Shown here one piece after another: positions 1-7,556 of a stretch of 34,388 nucleotides of DNA. Source of the stretch: an uncultured Selenomonadaceae bacterium (GTDB taxonomy: Bacteria > Bacillota > Negativicutes > Selenomonadales > Selenomonadaceae). Each line of letters starts with the position of its first letter. Within the stretch, counting starts at the first letter, position 1. The stretch is taken from the NCBI GenBank assembly GCA_905236285.1, contig CAJOPN010000031.1, positions 1 through 34,388 on the forward strand, read 5' to 3'. The position numbers were made by a program, and so were the translations under genes. The notes under the pieces are model-generated. The model did not search any database. It was not told the DNA's origin and saw only the letters and a list, made by a program, of their open reading frames with translations.

Positions 1-1434
1 AAAAGTTGAAAGCCCTTGACTTATATCGTCATTGACTCTGATTGAGGTGAAAATTGATAATTTGCTGACTGAAAATTCTTCTGCACAAACGGGAGCACCT
101 GCATAGGCAAGAAGAACCGCACTTGCAAGTGTACGAATCCAAGTAGTTTTTCCACTCATATTCGAGCCGGTTATAATCGTCGTTCCTGCAGATAATTTTA
201 CATCATTCGTTACCGCTTTTTTGTCCGCAAGAAGTAAACTTGATAAATTTTTAGCCTCAATATACGGCTTTTCTTCATCAAGCAATTTTGGAAAACAAAA
301 AGTTGTTCGCGTCTGTCCGATTGATGCAAGCGACAATAACACTTCCATTTCAGACCATGAATCAATCCATATTCGCAAATGTTTTGCCGCATTGTTCCTG
401 AGTTCAAAAAATTTCATCACGCAGAAAAAATCCAATAAAAATAATCCGTTGCCTAAAATAAAAAATACGGGATTCCTTCGTGTATTGACTATATCGACCA
501 AAATTGAAAGTCTCTGCAATTCTTCCGCCGCCGATATTTCTTCAGTCAATGCATCACGAATTTTTGAAAGGCATATTGAATTAAAATTTGTCTCCTCTAT
601 TCGATTGAAAATTTCTTTGTACAATCTCAACTCATTTGAAATTATTTGCAGCGGTTTTAATATCTCGGACGTTTTACGAAAAAAAATTAATGCAATCAAT
701 AATGAAAAAATCGGGACGGATGAAATTATTGCAATATTTTCAATCATGCCGTTGTAAGTCAATGCAGTTACAAATAAAAAAAGCGGCAATATAAAAAATC
801 GCAGTTTATAAATCGGATTGATTTTTTCAATCGGTTCTTCAATCATTTCTATCAATTCGGTTGTATCGTGATCATTCGGCAAAAGTCGTCCGTATGCTTC
901 AAGATCAAGCGATAATCTGGGTCTCGTTAAAAGTTCAGAAACTCCTTTTTGCCGCGATCTCACTTTTTTAAAATCTTCAGGCGGAATCGGTGATAGTGAT
1001 TCAGCGAGACGATCTCTTCCTCTTTTTGTTCGTGCTGCACATATATATTGAAATATTGATCCTTCTCCGAATATGTGCAGATCTATATCTTGAGGTCTGT
1101 CTCTTTCAAGATATTTTTCTCCGTCATTAGATCGCTTGCGCCATGTTCCTCCCGCTCTTGATATATATGAATTTTGTACCGACATTCTGCTTTTTAAAAA
1201 TTCCGTTCGCCTATGTAATTTTTCATGGTATCTGATTAAACTTGTAAATATCAAAAAAAATATAAGTGCAGCCTCGTAACCGTATAACCAGCCGTCGTAA
1301 CCTGCCGCAAGTGAAAATATCATCAATGTGAAAATTATCGTCCGAATCCAAACGATTTTTTTTGAACGTTTGTGAATTAATTTTTGTTCCGCCAAATCTA
1401 TTTCGCGTTCGTTGTCATAAAATTTTCTGTTCAA
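1..1434 (-). CDS. Membrane-anchored MutS-family ATPase, C-terminus cut by window edge
   Basis: The reading frame runs open from a TTG at 1434 to base 1, giving 478 codons with the C-terminus outside the window. Residues about 423-432 read GSNMSGKTTW, the MutS-type Walker A loop. Residues about 119-146 (DLHIFGEGSIFQ followed by RTKRGRDRLAESL) match the core-domain entry of MutS proteins. The N-terminal mismatch-recognition domain of true MutS is absent. Instead there are two hydrophobic hairpins, about residues 27-66 and 211-252, predicting a membrane protein. This fits the stand-alone MutS-related family of Firmicutes and Bacteroidetes, whose role is unknown. It is neither MutS nor MutS2. The TTG overlaps the dxs stop codon (TTGA), so translation is probably coupled to dxs. 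The start codon is inferred; the family call is firm. Confidence 0.85.
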   Translation of the reverse strand, partial: MNRKFYDNEREIDLAEQKLIHKRSKKIVWIRTIIFTLMIFSLAAGYDGWLYGYEAALIFFLIFTSLIRYHEKLHRRTEFLKSRMSVQNSYISRAGGTWRKRSNDGEKYLERDRPQDIDLHIFGEGSIFQYICAARTKRGRDRLAESLSPIPPEDFKKVRSRQKGVSELLTRPRLSLDLEAYGRLLPNDHDTTELIEMIEEPIEKINPIYKLRFFILPLFLFVTALTYNGMIENIAIISSVPIFSLLIALIFFRKTSEILKPLQIISNELRLYKEIFNRIEETNFNSICLSKIRDALTEEISAAEELQRLSILVDIVNTRRNPVFFILGNGLFLLDFFCVMKFFELRNNAAKHLRIWIDSWSEMEVLLSLASIGQTRTTFCFPKLLDEEKPYIEAKNLSSLLLADKKAVTNDVKLSAGTTIITGSNMSGKTTWIRTLASAVLLAYAGAPVCAEEFSVSKLSIFTSIRVNDDISQGLSTF

Positions 1435-3323
1435 TTCATTTTCACCACTCTGTTATAAATTTTCTCGGCGATATTTTCCGCTGTCAATCCGCAATCTTTT
1501 AAAAGCTCCGAACGTGAGGCATGTTCAACAAAATTATCACTTATTCCAAATCGCAAAATCGGTTTGGTGATATTTACATCAGCCAAAAATTCAACAATCG
1601 CACTTCCAAATCCTCCGGCAATTACATTTTCTTCACAAGTCACGATTAATTTTGAATCTCGCGACAATCCATAAATTACATTTTCATCAAGCGGCTTGAC
1701 AAATCGAGCATTGACGACATTTACATATATTTTCATATTTTTTAAAATGTCCGCCGTATTTTTCGCAACTTCAACCATTGAACCGATTGCAAAAATTGTT
1801 GCATCTGCCTCTCCGCTTACTTTTGATATTATTTCTGCTTTGCCCCATGATAAATTTTCGGGATTGTCAATTATTTTTACTCCAAGTCCCGCTCCTCTCG
1901 GATAACGTATTACTGTCGGAAATTTTTTTATTGTTGCCGTGAAAATCATTTGCCTCAATTCGTTTTCGTCTTTCGGTGCCAAAATATTGATATTCGGAAT
2001 GTGCCGCAGATATGAAAAATCAAATACGCCGTGATGAGTTGCTCCGTCTTCTCCGACTATTCCGGCTCGATCGAGACAAATTGTCACAGGTAAATTTTGT
2101 AAACAAATATCGTGAAGAATTTGATCGTATGATCTCTGAGCAAATGTCGAATAAAGTGCAACGACAGGATGAAGACCTCCTGCCGCCATTCCTGCCGCCA
2201 ATGTCATTGCATGTTCTTCGGCTATTCCGACATCAAAAAATCTTTCTGGAAACTTTTCCGCAAAAAATTTTAAACCTGTTCCGCCGGGCATTGCCGCAGT
2301 TATCGCAACTATTTTTTCATCTTCCTTTGCACAGTCAACGATTGCCTTTGAAAAAATTTCCGTGTAAGTTTTCGGCGCAGATTTTTTTATTATTTCACCT
2401 GTGAATTTATCAAATTTTCCAACGCCGTGAAATCTTTCGGGAGATTCTTCAGCCGGCTTGTATCCTTTTCCTTTCGTCGTGCGTACATGAATTATAACCG
2501 GCTCCGTCATTTCTTCTTTCACTCGCGTAAATATTTCCTGCATTGCTTTTATATCATGTCCGTCAACCGGTCCGAGATATGTAAATCCCAATACTTCAAA
2601 CATTGCTCCCTGAACTATTGCTGATTTTAATCCGACTCTCACACTTTTGGCTGCCGTTAAAATTTTGTCGCTCAATCCCGCTATCGGAATTTTTTTTACA
2701 AGTTCTTCAAAATCTCTTTTTGCCTTTCGATATTGCGGTGCAAGTCGAATTTGTGAAAGATATTCGCTTAATGCTCCGACATTTTTATCTATCGACATTT
2801 CATTGTCATTGACGATTACGATTAAATTTTTTTTAAGTTGTCCGGCGTGATTCAATCCTTCAAATGCCTCTCCGCCAGTCAATGCTCCGTCGCCTATTAC
2901 TGCCACTACTCGATTATTTTTTTTCTTCAATTCGGATGCAATTAAAATTCCGAGTGCCGCAGATATTGATGTTGATGCGTGACCTACTCCAAACGCATCA
3001 TATTTTGATTCGCTTATTTTCGGAAATCCTGCCAATCCTCCGCGTTTCCTCAATGTATGAAATAAATCTTTTCGTCCCGTCAATATTTTATGTGTGTATG
3101 CTTGATGTCCCACGTCCCAAATTAATTTATCCGTTTCAAAATCAAAAACGCTGTAAAGTGCCAATGTCAATTCAACTGTCCCTAAACTCGGTGCCAAATG
3201 TCCGCCGTTTTCCGCGACTGTTGACAATATCAATTCTCTTATTTCCTTTGCCAGCTCTCTCAATTCCTGCAAATTCATTTCGTGAAGTTTTTTTATTGAA
3301 TCCAATTCATCAAGCAATCGCAA
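1431..3323 (-). CDS. dxs: 1-deoxy-D-xylulose-5-phosphate synthase
   Basis: It condenses pyruvate and glyceraldehyde-3-phosphate to DXP, the first step of the MEP isoprenoid pathway and a precursor for thiamine and pyridoxal. It is cytosolic and thiamine-diphosphate dependent. At 630 residues it has the family length. Visible marks are the N-terminal HLAPSLGTVELTLAL block, DVGHQAYTHKILTGR (about 70-84), GHASTS (about 114-119), the ThDP/Mg motif GDGALTGG (144-151) ending at NDN (172-174), and the catalytic Glu370 in AEEHAMT. It lies about 30 bases after ispA, which makes the prenyl diphosphate chain used downstream, so the two probably share a transcript. The MutS-like gene overlaps its stop. 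All key residues are present and no damage is visible. Confidence 0.97.
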   Translation of the reverse strand: MRLLDELDSIKKLHEMNLQELRELAKEIRELILSTVAENGGHLAPSLGTVELTLALYSVFDFETDKLIWDVGHQAYTHKILTGRKDLFHTLRKRGGLAGFPKISESKYDAFGVGHASTSISAALGILIASELKKKNNRVVAVIGDGALTGGEAFEGLNHAGQLKKNLIVIVNDNEMSIDKNVGALSEYLSQIRLAPQYRKAKRDFEELVKKIPIAGLSDKILTAAKSVRVGLKSAIVQGAMFEVLGFTYLGPVDGHDIKAMQEIFTRVKEEMTEPVIIHVRTTKGKGYKPAEESPERFHGVGKFDKFTGEIIKKSAPKTYTEIFSKAIVDCAKEDEKIVAITAAMPGGTGLKFFAEKFPERFFDVGIAEEHAMTLAAGMAAGGLHPVVALYSTFAQRSYDQILHDICLQNLPVTICLDRAGIVGEDGATHHGVFDFSYLRHIPNINILAPKDENELRQMIFTATIKKFPTVIRYPRGAGLGVKIIDNPENLSWGKAEIISKVSGEADATIFAIGSMVEVAKNTADILKNMKIYVNVVNARFVKPLDENVIYGLSRDSKLIVTCEENVIAGGFGSAIVEFLADVNITKPILRFGISDNFVEHASRSELLKDCGLTAENIAEKIYNRVVKMN

Positions 3324-3353
3324 TTTTTATTCACTCCAAATTTTTTTCTTTTT

Positions 3354-4232
3354 TTAATGCGTTCTCTTTACCAATGTTTTTACAAGTTCTCTCAAAAAAT
3401 CTGCTTCGCCGCCGAATATTTTTAATGATTCAATCGCATCTTCGACTGTTTCAGCTGCCAATTTTTTTGCTTCGTCCAATGTCATCAGCGTGACGTATGT
3501 TGATTTATTATTTCTTTCGTCACTTCCGATCGGTTTTCCTAAAATTTTTTCATCGCCGGTTACGTCCAATATATCATCTGTAATTTGAAATGCAAGTCCG
3601 AAATCTTCGGCGTATTTCGTCAGAGCTTGAAGTTGTTCGCCTGTCGCACTCGATAAAATTGCGCCCGATCTTATTGCCGCTTTGAAAAGTGCTCCCGTTT
3701 TTCCTATGTGCATTTTTTTCAGCGTCTCCAAATTTATTTTCTTTCCTTCAGATAATAAGTCAATTGCTTGTCCTCCGACCATTCCGTTTGTTCCGATTGC
3801 TCTCGTCACTTCAGCTATCACAAATAATATTGCCGCGTGCGTTACTCCTCTTTGTCTCAATATCGTTTCAAATGCAAGCGTTTGAAGCGCATCGCCTGCA
3901 AGTATCGCCATTGCCTCGCCGTAAACTTTATGGCATGTCAATTTTCCGCGTCTGTAATCGTCATTGTCCATCGCCGGCAAATCGTCATGTATCAATGAAT
4001 ATGTATGAATCATTTCAATTGCACTTGCAACTGTTACAAATTTATCTCCGTTGTCGCTTACCGCATCTGCCGCCGCCATTAAAAGTATCGGACGCAGTCT
4101 TTTTCCGCCGCTCATTAAACTGTATTTCATCGCCTCAAGCAATTCTTCGTTTATCGTTTCCGTTCGATTTATTTCCAATAATATTTCTTCTTCTATCAAT
4201 TTTATTCGTTTTTGCCATATTTCATTAAACAT
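3354..4232 (-). CDS. ispA: Polyprenyl synthetase (farnesyl/geranyl diphosphate synthase)
   Basis: This short-chain prenyl transferase joins isopentenyl diphosphate to allylic diphosphates, giving geranyl or farnesyl diphosphate for undecaprenol and quinones. GGKRLRP, the first Asp-rich motif DDLPAMD (about residues 83-89) and the second, TDDILD, near residue 210, are all present. The frame stays open to 4283, but I place the start at the ATG at 4232. GGAG at 4242-4245 sits nine bases before it, and the longer form would begin inside the terminator hairpin at 4253-4280. The resulting 292 residues match the family. The usual partners xseA and xseB, which often lie between nusB and ispA, are absent here. 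Confidence 0.94.
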   Translation of the reverse strand: MFNEIWQKRIKLIEEEILLEINRTETINEELLEAMKYSLMSGGKRLRPILLMAAADAVSDNGDKFVTVASAIEMIHTYSLIHDDLPAMDNDDYRRGKLTCHKVYGEAMAILAGDALQTLAFETILRQRGVTHAAILFVIAEVTRAIGTNGMVGGQAIDLLSEGKKINLETLKKMHIGKTGALFKAAIRSGAILSSATGEQLQALTKYAEDFGLAFQITDDILDVTGDEKILGKPIGSDERNNKSTYVTLMTLDEAKKLAAETVEDAIESLKIFGGEADFLRELVKTLVKRTH

Positions 4233-4252
4233 TTTTAACATCTCCGTTAATA

Positions 4253-4280
4253 TAAAAGAAAAACCGGACTGAGCATCCGG
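4253..4280 (-). terminator. Hairpin terminator between nusB and ispA
   Basis: The arms CCGGA (4264-4268) and TCCGG (4276-4280) enclose a seven-base loop. Reading the minus strand, the hairpin is followed by TTTTTCTTTT. The plus strand also has a T run just beyond it, so it could act both ways. It sits just after the nusB stop and before the ispA ribosome site, so it may end or attenuate the Asp23-nusB transcript. Confidence 0.7.
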
Positions 4281-4293
4281 CAATTTTTTTATT

Positions 4294-4716
4294 TTAATTT
4301 GCGATTGTGGCGAGTATTCCGTTTACAAATCGTCCCGATGAATCTGTTCCGTATTTTTTTGCGATTTCTACCGCCTCATTTATTATTATTCCTTTCGGTA
4401 TGTTATTTTCGGAAAATTTTATTTCATATACGCTCAGTCGCAATATATTTCTGTCCGCTGCTGCCAATCGCTCTATCGTCCAGCCTTTTTTAAGATGAGT
4501 TGAAATTATTTCGTCGATTTCCGATAACTTTTCACGTGCCGATTTTACAACTTCATTAATATATTGACATTCCGATTCGTTTAATTTTTTTCCGCTGTTT
4601 ATGACCGTATCAATTGCGAGTTCTTCATATATGTTTTTTTCTTCTTCTTCGCCACTGTTAAATTCTAACATAAACAGAGCTTTAAAAGCAATTTCTCTTG
4701 CAAGAGAACGACTCAT
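4294..4716 (-). CDS. nusB: Transcription antitermination factor NusB
   Basis: NusB binds boxA RNA with NusE (ribosomal protein S10) and supports antitermination on rRNA operons. The 140 residues have the family's all-helical pattern. The N-terminal SLAREIAFKALFMLEF opens the first helix. The C-terminal half carries AAADRNILRLSVYEI and then INEAVEIAKKYGTDSSGRFVNGILATIA-type sequence, the most conserved part of the family. A GGGAG ribosome site precedes the ATG. It is the last gene of the Asp23/AmaP/DUF2273 run and is followed directly by a hairpin terminator. Position and sequence both support the call. Confidence 0.96.
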   Translation of the reverse strand: MSRSLAREIAFKALFMLEFNSGEEEEKNIYEELAIDTVINSGKKLNESECQYINEVVKSAREKLSEIDEIISTHLKKGWTIERLAAADRNILRLSVYEIKFSENNIPKGIIINEAVEIAKKYGTDSSGRFVNGILATIAN

Positions 4717-4735
4717 TTAATTTCAATCTCCCATG

Positions 4736-4987
4736 CTACCAACGCTGAAATTTATCCGGCAGAATCCTGTTTAATTTTCGTAACGTTTCATCAATCAATT
4801 CATCGCCGTTATCAAATTTCGCTCCGATATACAATCCGATTAAGCCGCATATCATCGCAAAAACTGTATTAAAAAATCCAAAAATTAAAATTGCAATTCC
4901 AAAAATAATTCCGATTACGAATCCGATTTTCCTCGTGCGATGCGTTTCAAAGAAAGCCGAAAAAAATTTTTTTAAGTCGTTCCACAT
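4736..4987 (-). CDS. DUF2273 small membrane protein
   Basis: This 83-residue protein has a basic N-terminal segment and two adjoining hydrophobic stretches (about 21-40 and 42-58: GFVIGIIFGIAILIFGFF, then TVFAMICGLIGLYIGA). A charged cytosolic tail of roughly 25 residues follows. This is the pattern of the DUF2273 family, which is almost always encoded beside AmaP and Asp23. No biochemical role is established; association with the AmaP/Asp23 membrane complex is inferred from this constant neighbourhood. The ATG at 4987 follows an AGGCGG ribosome site, and the gene lies 12 bases after amaP. Confidence 0.88.
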   Translation of the reverse strand: MWNDLKKFFSAFFETHRTRKIGFVIGIIFGIAILIFGFFNTVFAMICGLIGLYIGAKFDNGDELIDETLRKLNRILPDKFQRW

Positions 4988-4999
4988 ATCAACACCGCC

Positions 5000-5560
5000 T
5001 TAAACAACTCTTTGCTTTCTTTCGACCACCGCATTTGTTATATCTTTAACTTTCACTTCAACAGGTACCGAGCCGATTTGAAGAGCCGTAAAAATTGCTT
5101 TGTTCACGTTATTGACGACTGCCTCGCTTACAGTCGGCGCAGCATGTCCTTGTCCCAATACTATTGCCAATCGAACCGCTACAGGTGCCTCGCCCTTATT
5201 TTTTAAAATCGTTACCGACGTTTCACGCACTCCGCTTATTGAAAGAGCCGCTCTTTCTATCACTCTTTTTATTGCTTCGATTGCCACTCTCACTTCGCCC
5301 GGCTGTCCTTCTTTCAAAAGAATTTCACCGACTGCATTTTCATTTTTTCGCGATGAAAAGACGTATCCGAGAAAGAACAAACTGAAAAAAATCATTACAG
5401 CCAGCACCACGACTGTTTCACGCTGAACGATTATATAATTTAAATATGATTGCCAAATTTGTTTCGGAATTAATTGCAGACACACTCCGGCAAAAATTAT
5501 TACCGAAATAAAAACTGCAAGGACATAGAGAAGCAGAAAAAATCGACTTACGATGCCCAT
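5000..5560 (-). CDS. amaP: Alkaline shock response membrane anchor protein AmaP
   Basis: AmaP tethers Asp23 to the cytoplasmic membrane in Staphylococcus, near the envelope-stress machinery. The 186-residue protein has two N-terminal membrane helices (about 5-28 and 48-67), a short SSRKN basic turn, and a C-terminal domain of about 110 residues. That domain resembles Asp23 itself, with the VEVKVKDI-type strand near the end. It is preceded by the Asp23/Gls24 gene and followed by DUF2273, as in many Firmicutes. The start at 5560 has an AAGGGAG ribosome site upstream. Family identity is well supported; the stress role is transferred from other species. Confidence 0.9.
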   Translation of the reverse strand: MGIVSRFFLLLYVLAVFISVIIFAGVCLQLIPKQIWQSYLNYIIVQRETVVVLAVMIFFSLFFLGYVFSSRKNENAVGEILLKEGQPGEVRVAIEAIKRVIERAALSISGVRETSVTILKNKGEAPVAVRLAIVLGQGHAAPTVSEAVVNNVNKAIFTALQIGSVPVEVKVKDITNAVVERKQRVV

Positions 5561-5593
5561 GAATCTTTTTCTCCCTTCTCCATATCAAATTTT

Positions 5594-5995
5594 TTAATGT
5601 ACTCTTGCCTCATCAATTTTTTCTTCTTCTTCAGGAAAACTTACGCCTTGAACGTGAACATTTACTTCAACGACAGAAAGTCCCGTCATATTTTCGATTG
5701 CATGTTTGATATTTTCCTGTGCCGCAAGTGCAACATCGGGAATACGAACGCCATATTTAACGATGATATAAAGATCAATTGCCGCCTCTTTCTCTCCGAC
5801 TTCTACTTTTACGCCTTTGCTGAAATTTTTGCGTCCGAGCATTTCAGCAATTCCGCCGACAAGTCCGCCGCTCATTCCTGCAATTCCGTCAATTTCTGTC
5901 GCCGCAAGTCCTGCAATTATGCTCACAACTTCGTCTGCAATGCGAATCGTTCCGAGTGCCGAATCACTTTTGATTGTATCTTTCTCCATATCCAT
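5594..5995 (-). CDS. Asp23/Gls24 family envelope stress response protein
   Basis: This small cytosolic protein of the Asp23 family is anchored by AmaP at the membrane and linked to cell-envelope stress. The typical core is visible: ALGTIRIADEVVSIIAGLAA, then the EIDGIAGMSGG turn, KGVKVEVGEKEAAIDLYIIVKYG and the VEVNVHVQGVSF strand. The frame extends upstream to 6094, but I choose the ATG at 5993-5995. It has GGAGG at 6006-6010 ten bases before it, and the extra upstream residues look unlike the family. This gives 133 residues. It is the first gene of the minus-strand run and lies back to back with the pseudopilin operon. Confidence 0.9.
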   Translation of the reverse strand: MDMEKDTIKSDSALGTIRIADEVVSIIAGLAATEIDGIAGMSGGLVGGIAEMLGRKNFSKGVKVEVGEKEAAIDLYIIVKYGVRIPDVALAAQENIKHAIENMTGLSVVEVNVHVQGVSFPEEEEKIDEARVH

Positions 5996-6100
5996 TTTTA
6001 AAAATCCTCCTCTGCAATTATATTTTGCTTTAAAAATTTTATTCGCTCTTTTAAAAAATTTTCCTGCAAAATTCTGTAATTTTTTTGTACTCAAAAATAT

Positions 6101-6129
6101 TTGACAGACTCAATTTGAAAATATAAAAT
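6101..6129 (+). promoter_or_regulatory. Sigma-70-type promoter of the pseudopilin operon
   Basis: A perfect -35 box TTGACA (6101-6106) is followed by a 17-base spacer and the -10 box TAAAAT (6124-6129). Transcription would start near 6136, about 50 bases before the first prepilin gene. Confidence 0.75.
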
Positions 6130-6185
6130 CTTTTTGAGAAGAAAAAATTCAACGTTGAAAATATTTTTTGAGGTGTGAAAATTTT

Positions 6186-6635
6186 TTGAGACGAAATTTT
6201 TTTAAAGAGAAATTTTTTAATGAAAAAGGTTTTATATTAATCGAAACTGTTTTTACGGCAATGATTTTATCTTTCACGGCTTTTATCGTCGTCAACGGTT
6301 TGGAAGTCGCAATTAGAAGTGAACGCATTTCTGTCGTCAAAACAAATGCCGTTCATCTCGCAAATGCCAGAATTGCCGAAATCGAATCTTTTAACGAAAA
6401 TTTAAATTCATTTCAATTTCCTTCAACTTCTTTGACAAATGAAGATTTAATTTACAAAAATTTCTTCGGCATTAACGGCACGATTCAATTTCAAATCGAC
6501 GAAAAAATAAACTCTTCCTCAACAAATTTTGTCAACGTCACAATCAGAGTGAGTTGGGTTGTCAACGGCAATGAAAATTACAGCGACGGAAACAATTATG
6601 AAGAAGTTACAAAAAATATTTATTTTGCTCAATGA
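6186..6635 (+). CDS. Type IV prepilin-like protein (pseudopilin 1)
   Basis: It has a class III signal peptide: a basic leader ending EKG, cleavage before Phe, Glu at position 5 of the mature form (FILIETVFTAMIL), and about 20 hydrophobic residues. The remaining 110 or so residues form a polar domain of the GspI/PilV-like minor pseudopilin type, rich in Asn. I place the start at TTG 6186 because GAGGTG (6170-6175) sits ten bases before it; the frame also contains an earlier TTG at 6168 without a ribosome site. The mature protein would be packed into a pilus or pseudopilus after processing by a prepilin peptidase, which is not encoded in this window. Confidence 0.82.
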   Translation: MRRNFFKEKFFNEKGFILIETVFTAMILSFTAFIVVNGLEVAIRSERISVVKTNAVHLANARIAEIESFNENLNSFQFPSTSLTNEDLIYKNFFGINGTIQFQIDEKINSSSTNFVNVTIRVSWVVNGNENYSDGNNYEEVTKNIYFAQ

Positions 6636-7113
6636 ACGCGGCTTTTTGCTCCTTGAATGGATTATTGCTCTGCCTTTGATTGTTATGCTGCTCTGGTCTT
6701 TCAACAATCTTTTCATAAATTCATATGACAAATGCAAATTTTTAATCGCAGATTTTATTCTTCAGCAAGAAATGGAATCGGCTTTGTCAAGAATTGTCGA
6801 GATTGCAAGAATTTCTTATGAATTTGAAGATAAAAACGATGTTTACACTTTTAAATACAAATCAATGAAAAACATTTCACCTGAGAACGGTCAATATAAA
6901 TATTTTAAAGATGAAGGAAAAATTTATCGCGGAGTAAGTTCGGGAAATTCAAATCCAATAACCGGCGACAGTTGGCAGTCAAATACGATAGTCACGAAAT
7001 TTAAATGTCAACAAAACGGAAAATTACTTCATATCAGATTGGAGGCGAAAAGCACGTTAAGCAATCACGAAATTTTTTTGACGACTGAAGTTTACATGCG
7101 CGGACTGCAATGA
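6598..7113 (+). CDS. Type IV prepilin-like protein (pseudopilin 2)
   Basis: The short leader MKKLQKIFILLNERG ends in the cleavage site G|FLLLEWIIALPLIV. Glu5 is present, and the hydrophobic helix holds one proline, as in pilin spines. The globular part (about 130 residues) carries QQEMESALSRI, reminiscent of GspJ/PilW-like minor pseudopilins. I choose ATG 6598 because the leader then has normal length. This start lies 38 bases inside the preceding gene, so the two are probably translationally coupled. The frame stays open upstream to 6559, which would give an overlong leader. Assignment to a specific minor pilin class is uncertain. Confidence 0.8.
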   Translation: MKKLQKIFILLNERGFLLLEWIIALPLIVMLLWSFNNLFINSYDKCKFLIADFILQQEMESALSRIVEIARISYEFEDKNDVYTFKYKSMKNISPENGQYKYFKDEGKIYRGVSSGNSNPITGDSWQSNTIVTKFKCQQNGKLLHIRLEAKSTLSNHEIFLTTEVYMRGLQ

Positions 7114-7556
7114 ATCAACACGGAATAATATCATTGAGTGCACTTTGTATGATGTTCGTACTTGCGATGGCGATTGCGACGGTTTCAAATTTTGCGGCTC
7201 GTCAGGCTGATATAGTTAAATTTTTCAAAATTGAGAACGAATTGCAATTTGCGGCTGAAGATTGTTTCAATGAAGTAATAAATAATCTTTCAAGCAATCA
7301 AAATCATTACGGCGAATTGGCGGACAATACTCCGAAAATATTTGAACTCAACAGAAATTTGAATGGCAGAAATATGAAATTGACAATTTGCCTGAGAAAA
7401 TTCGTTGCCGATAAAAAAATTGTTGTGATGATTTTAATTGACGTGCCGAATTACAATCACGGAACACATTCATTTTATAAAAAGATTTACGGCTACATGA
7501 GCGCAGTTGAGGATTCGGAAGATGAAAAATATAAATTTAAAGGATATTTTTACTGA
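7110..7556 (+). CDS. PilX/GspK-like minor pilin lacking Glu5
   Basis: This 148-residue protein begins MNQHG|IISLSALCMMFVLAMAIA. That is a very short leader and a pilin-type spine helix, but position 5 of the mature form is Ser instead of Glu. A missing Glu5 is typical of GspK/PilX-type tip pilins, although those proteins are usually longer. AAEDCFNEVINNL after the helix also resembles PilX proteins. It overlaps the previous gene by four bases (ATGA) and the next one by about 35, so the cluster reads as one translationally coupled unit. A role at the tip of a pseudopilus is inferred. Confidence 0.7.
   Translation: MNQHGIISLSALCMMFVLAMAIATVSNFAARQADIVKFFKIENELQFAAEDCFNEVINNLSSNQNHYGELADNTPKIFELNRNLNGRNMKLTICLRKFVADKKIVVMILIDVPNYNHGTHSFYKKIYGYMSAVEDSEDEKYKFKGYFY

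Noticed and set aside
221-757. Open frame of 178 codons on the plus strand
   Set aside because: It is antisense to the MutS-like gene, which has clear family motifs in the opposite frame. The plus-strand product has no recognisable pattern and no ribosome site.
2864-3493. Open frame of 209 codons on the plus strand
   Set aside because: It lies antisense to dxs and ispA, both well conserved. The product is a low-complexity Leu/Phe/Ser/Pro string expected from the reverse of AT-rich codons.
3689-4228. Open frame of 179 codons on the plus strand
   Set aside because: Antisense shadow of ispA, with no family resemblance.
4233-4283. Longer N-terminus for ispA
   Set aside because: The extra 17 codons come from the terminator hairpin and its T run, and the ribosome site fits the later ATG.
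5474-6001. Open frame of 175 codons on the plus strand
   Set aside because: Antisense to amaP and the Asp23-family gene; composition is Phe/Asn/Cys-rich and it has no ribosome site.
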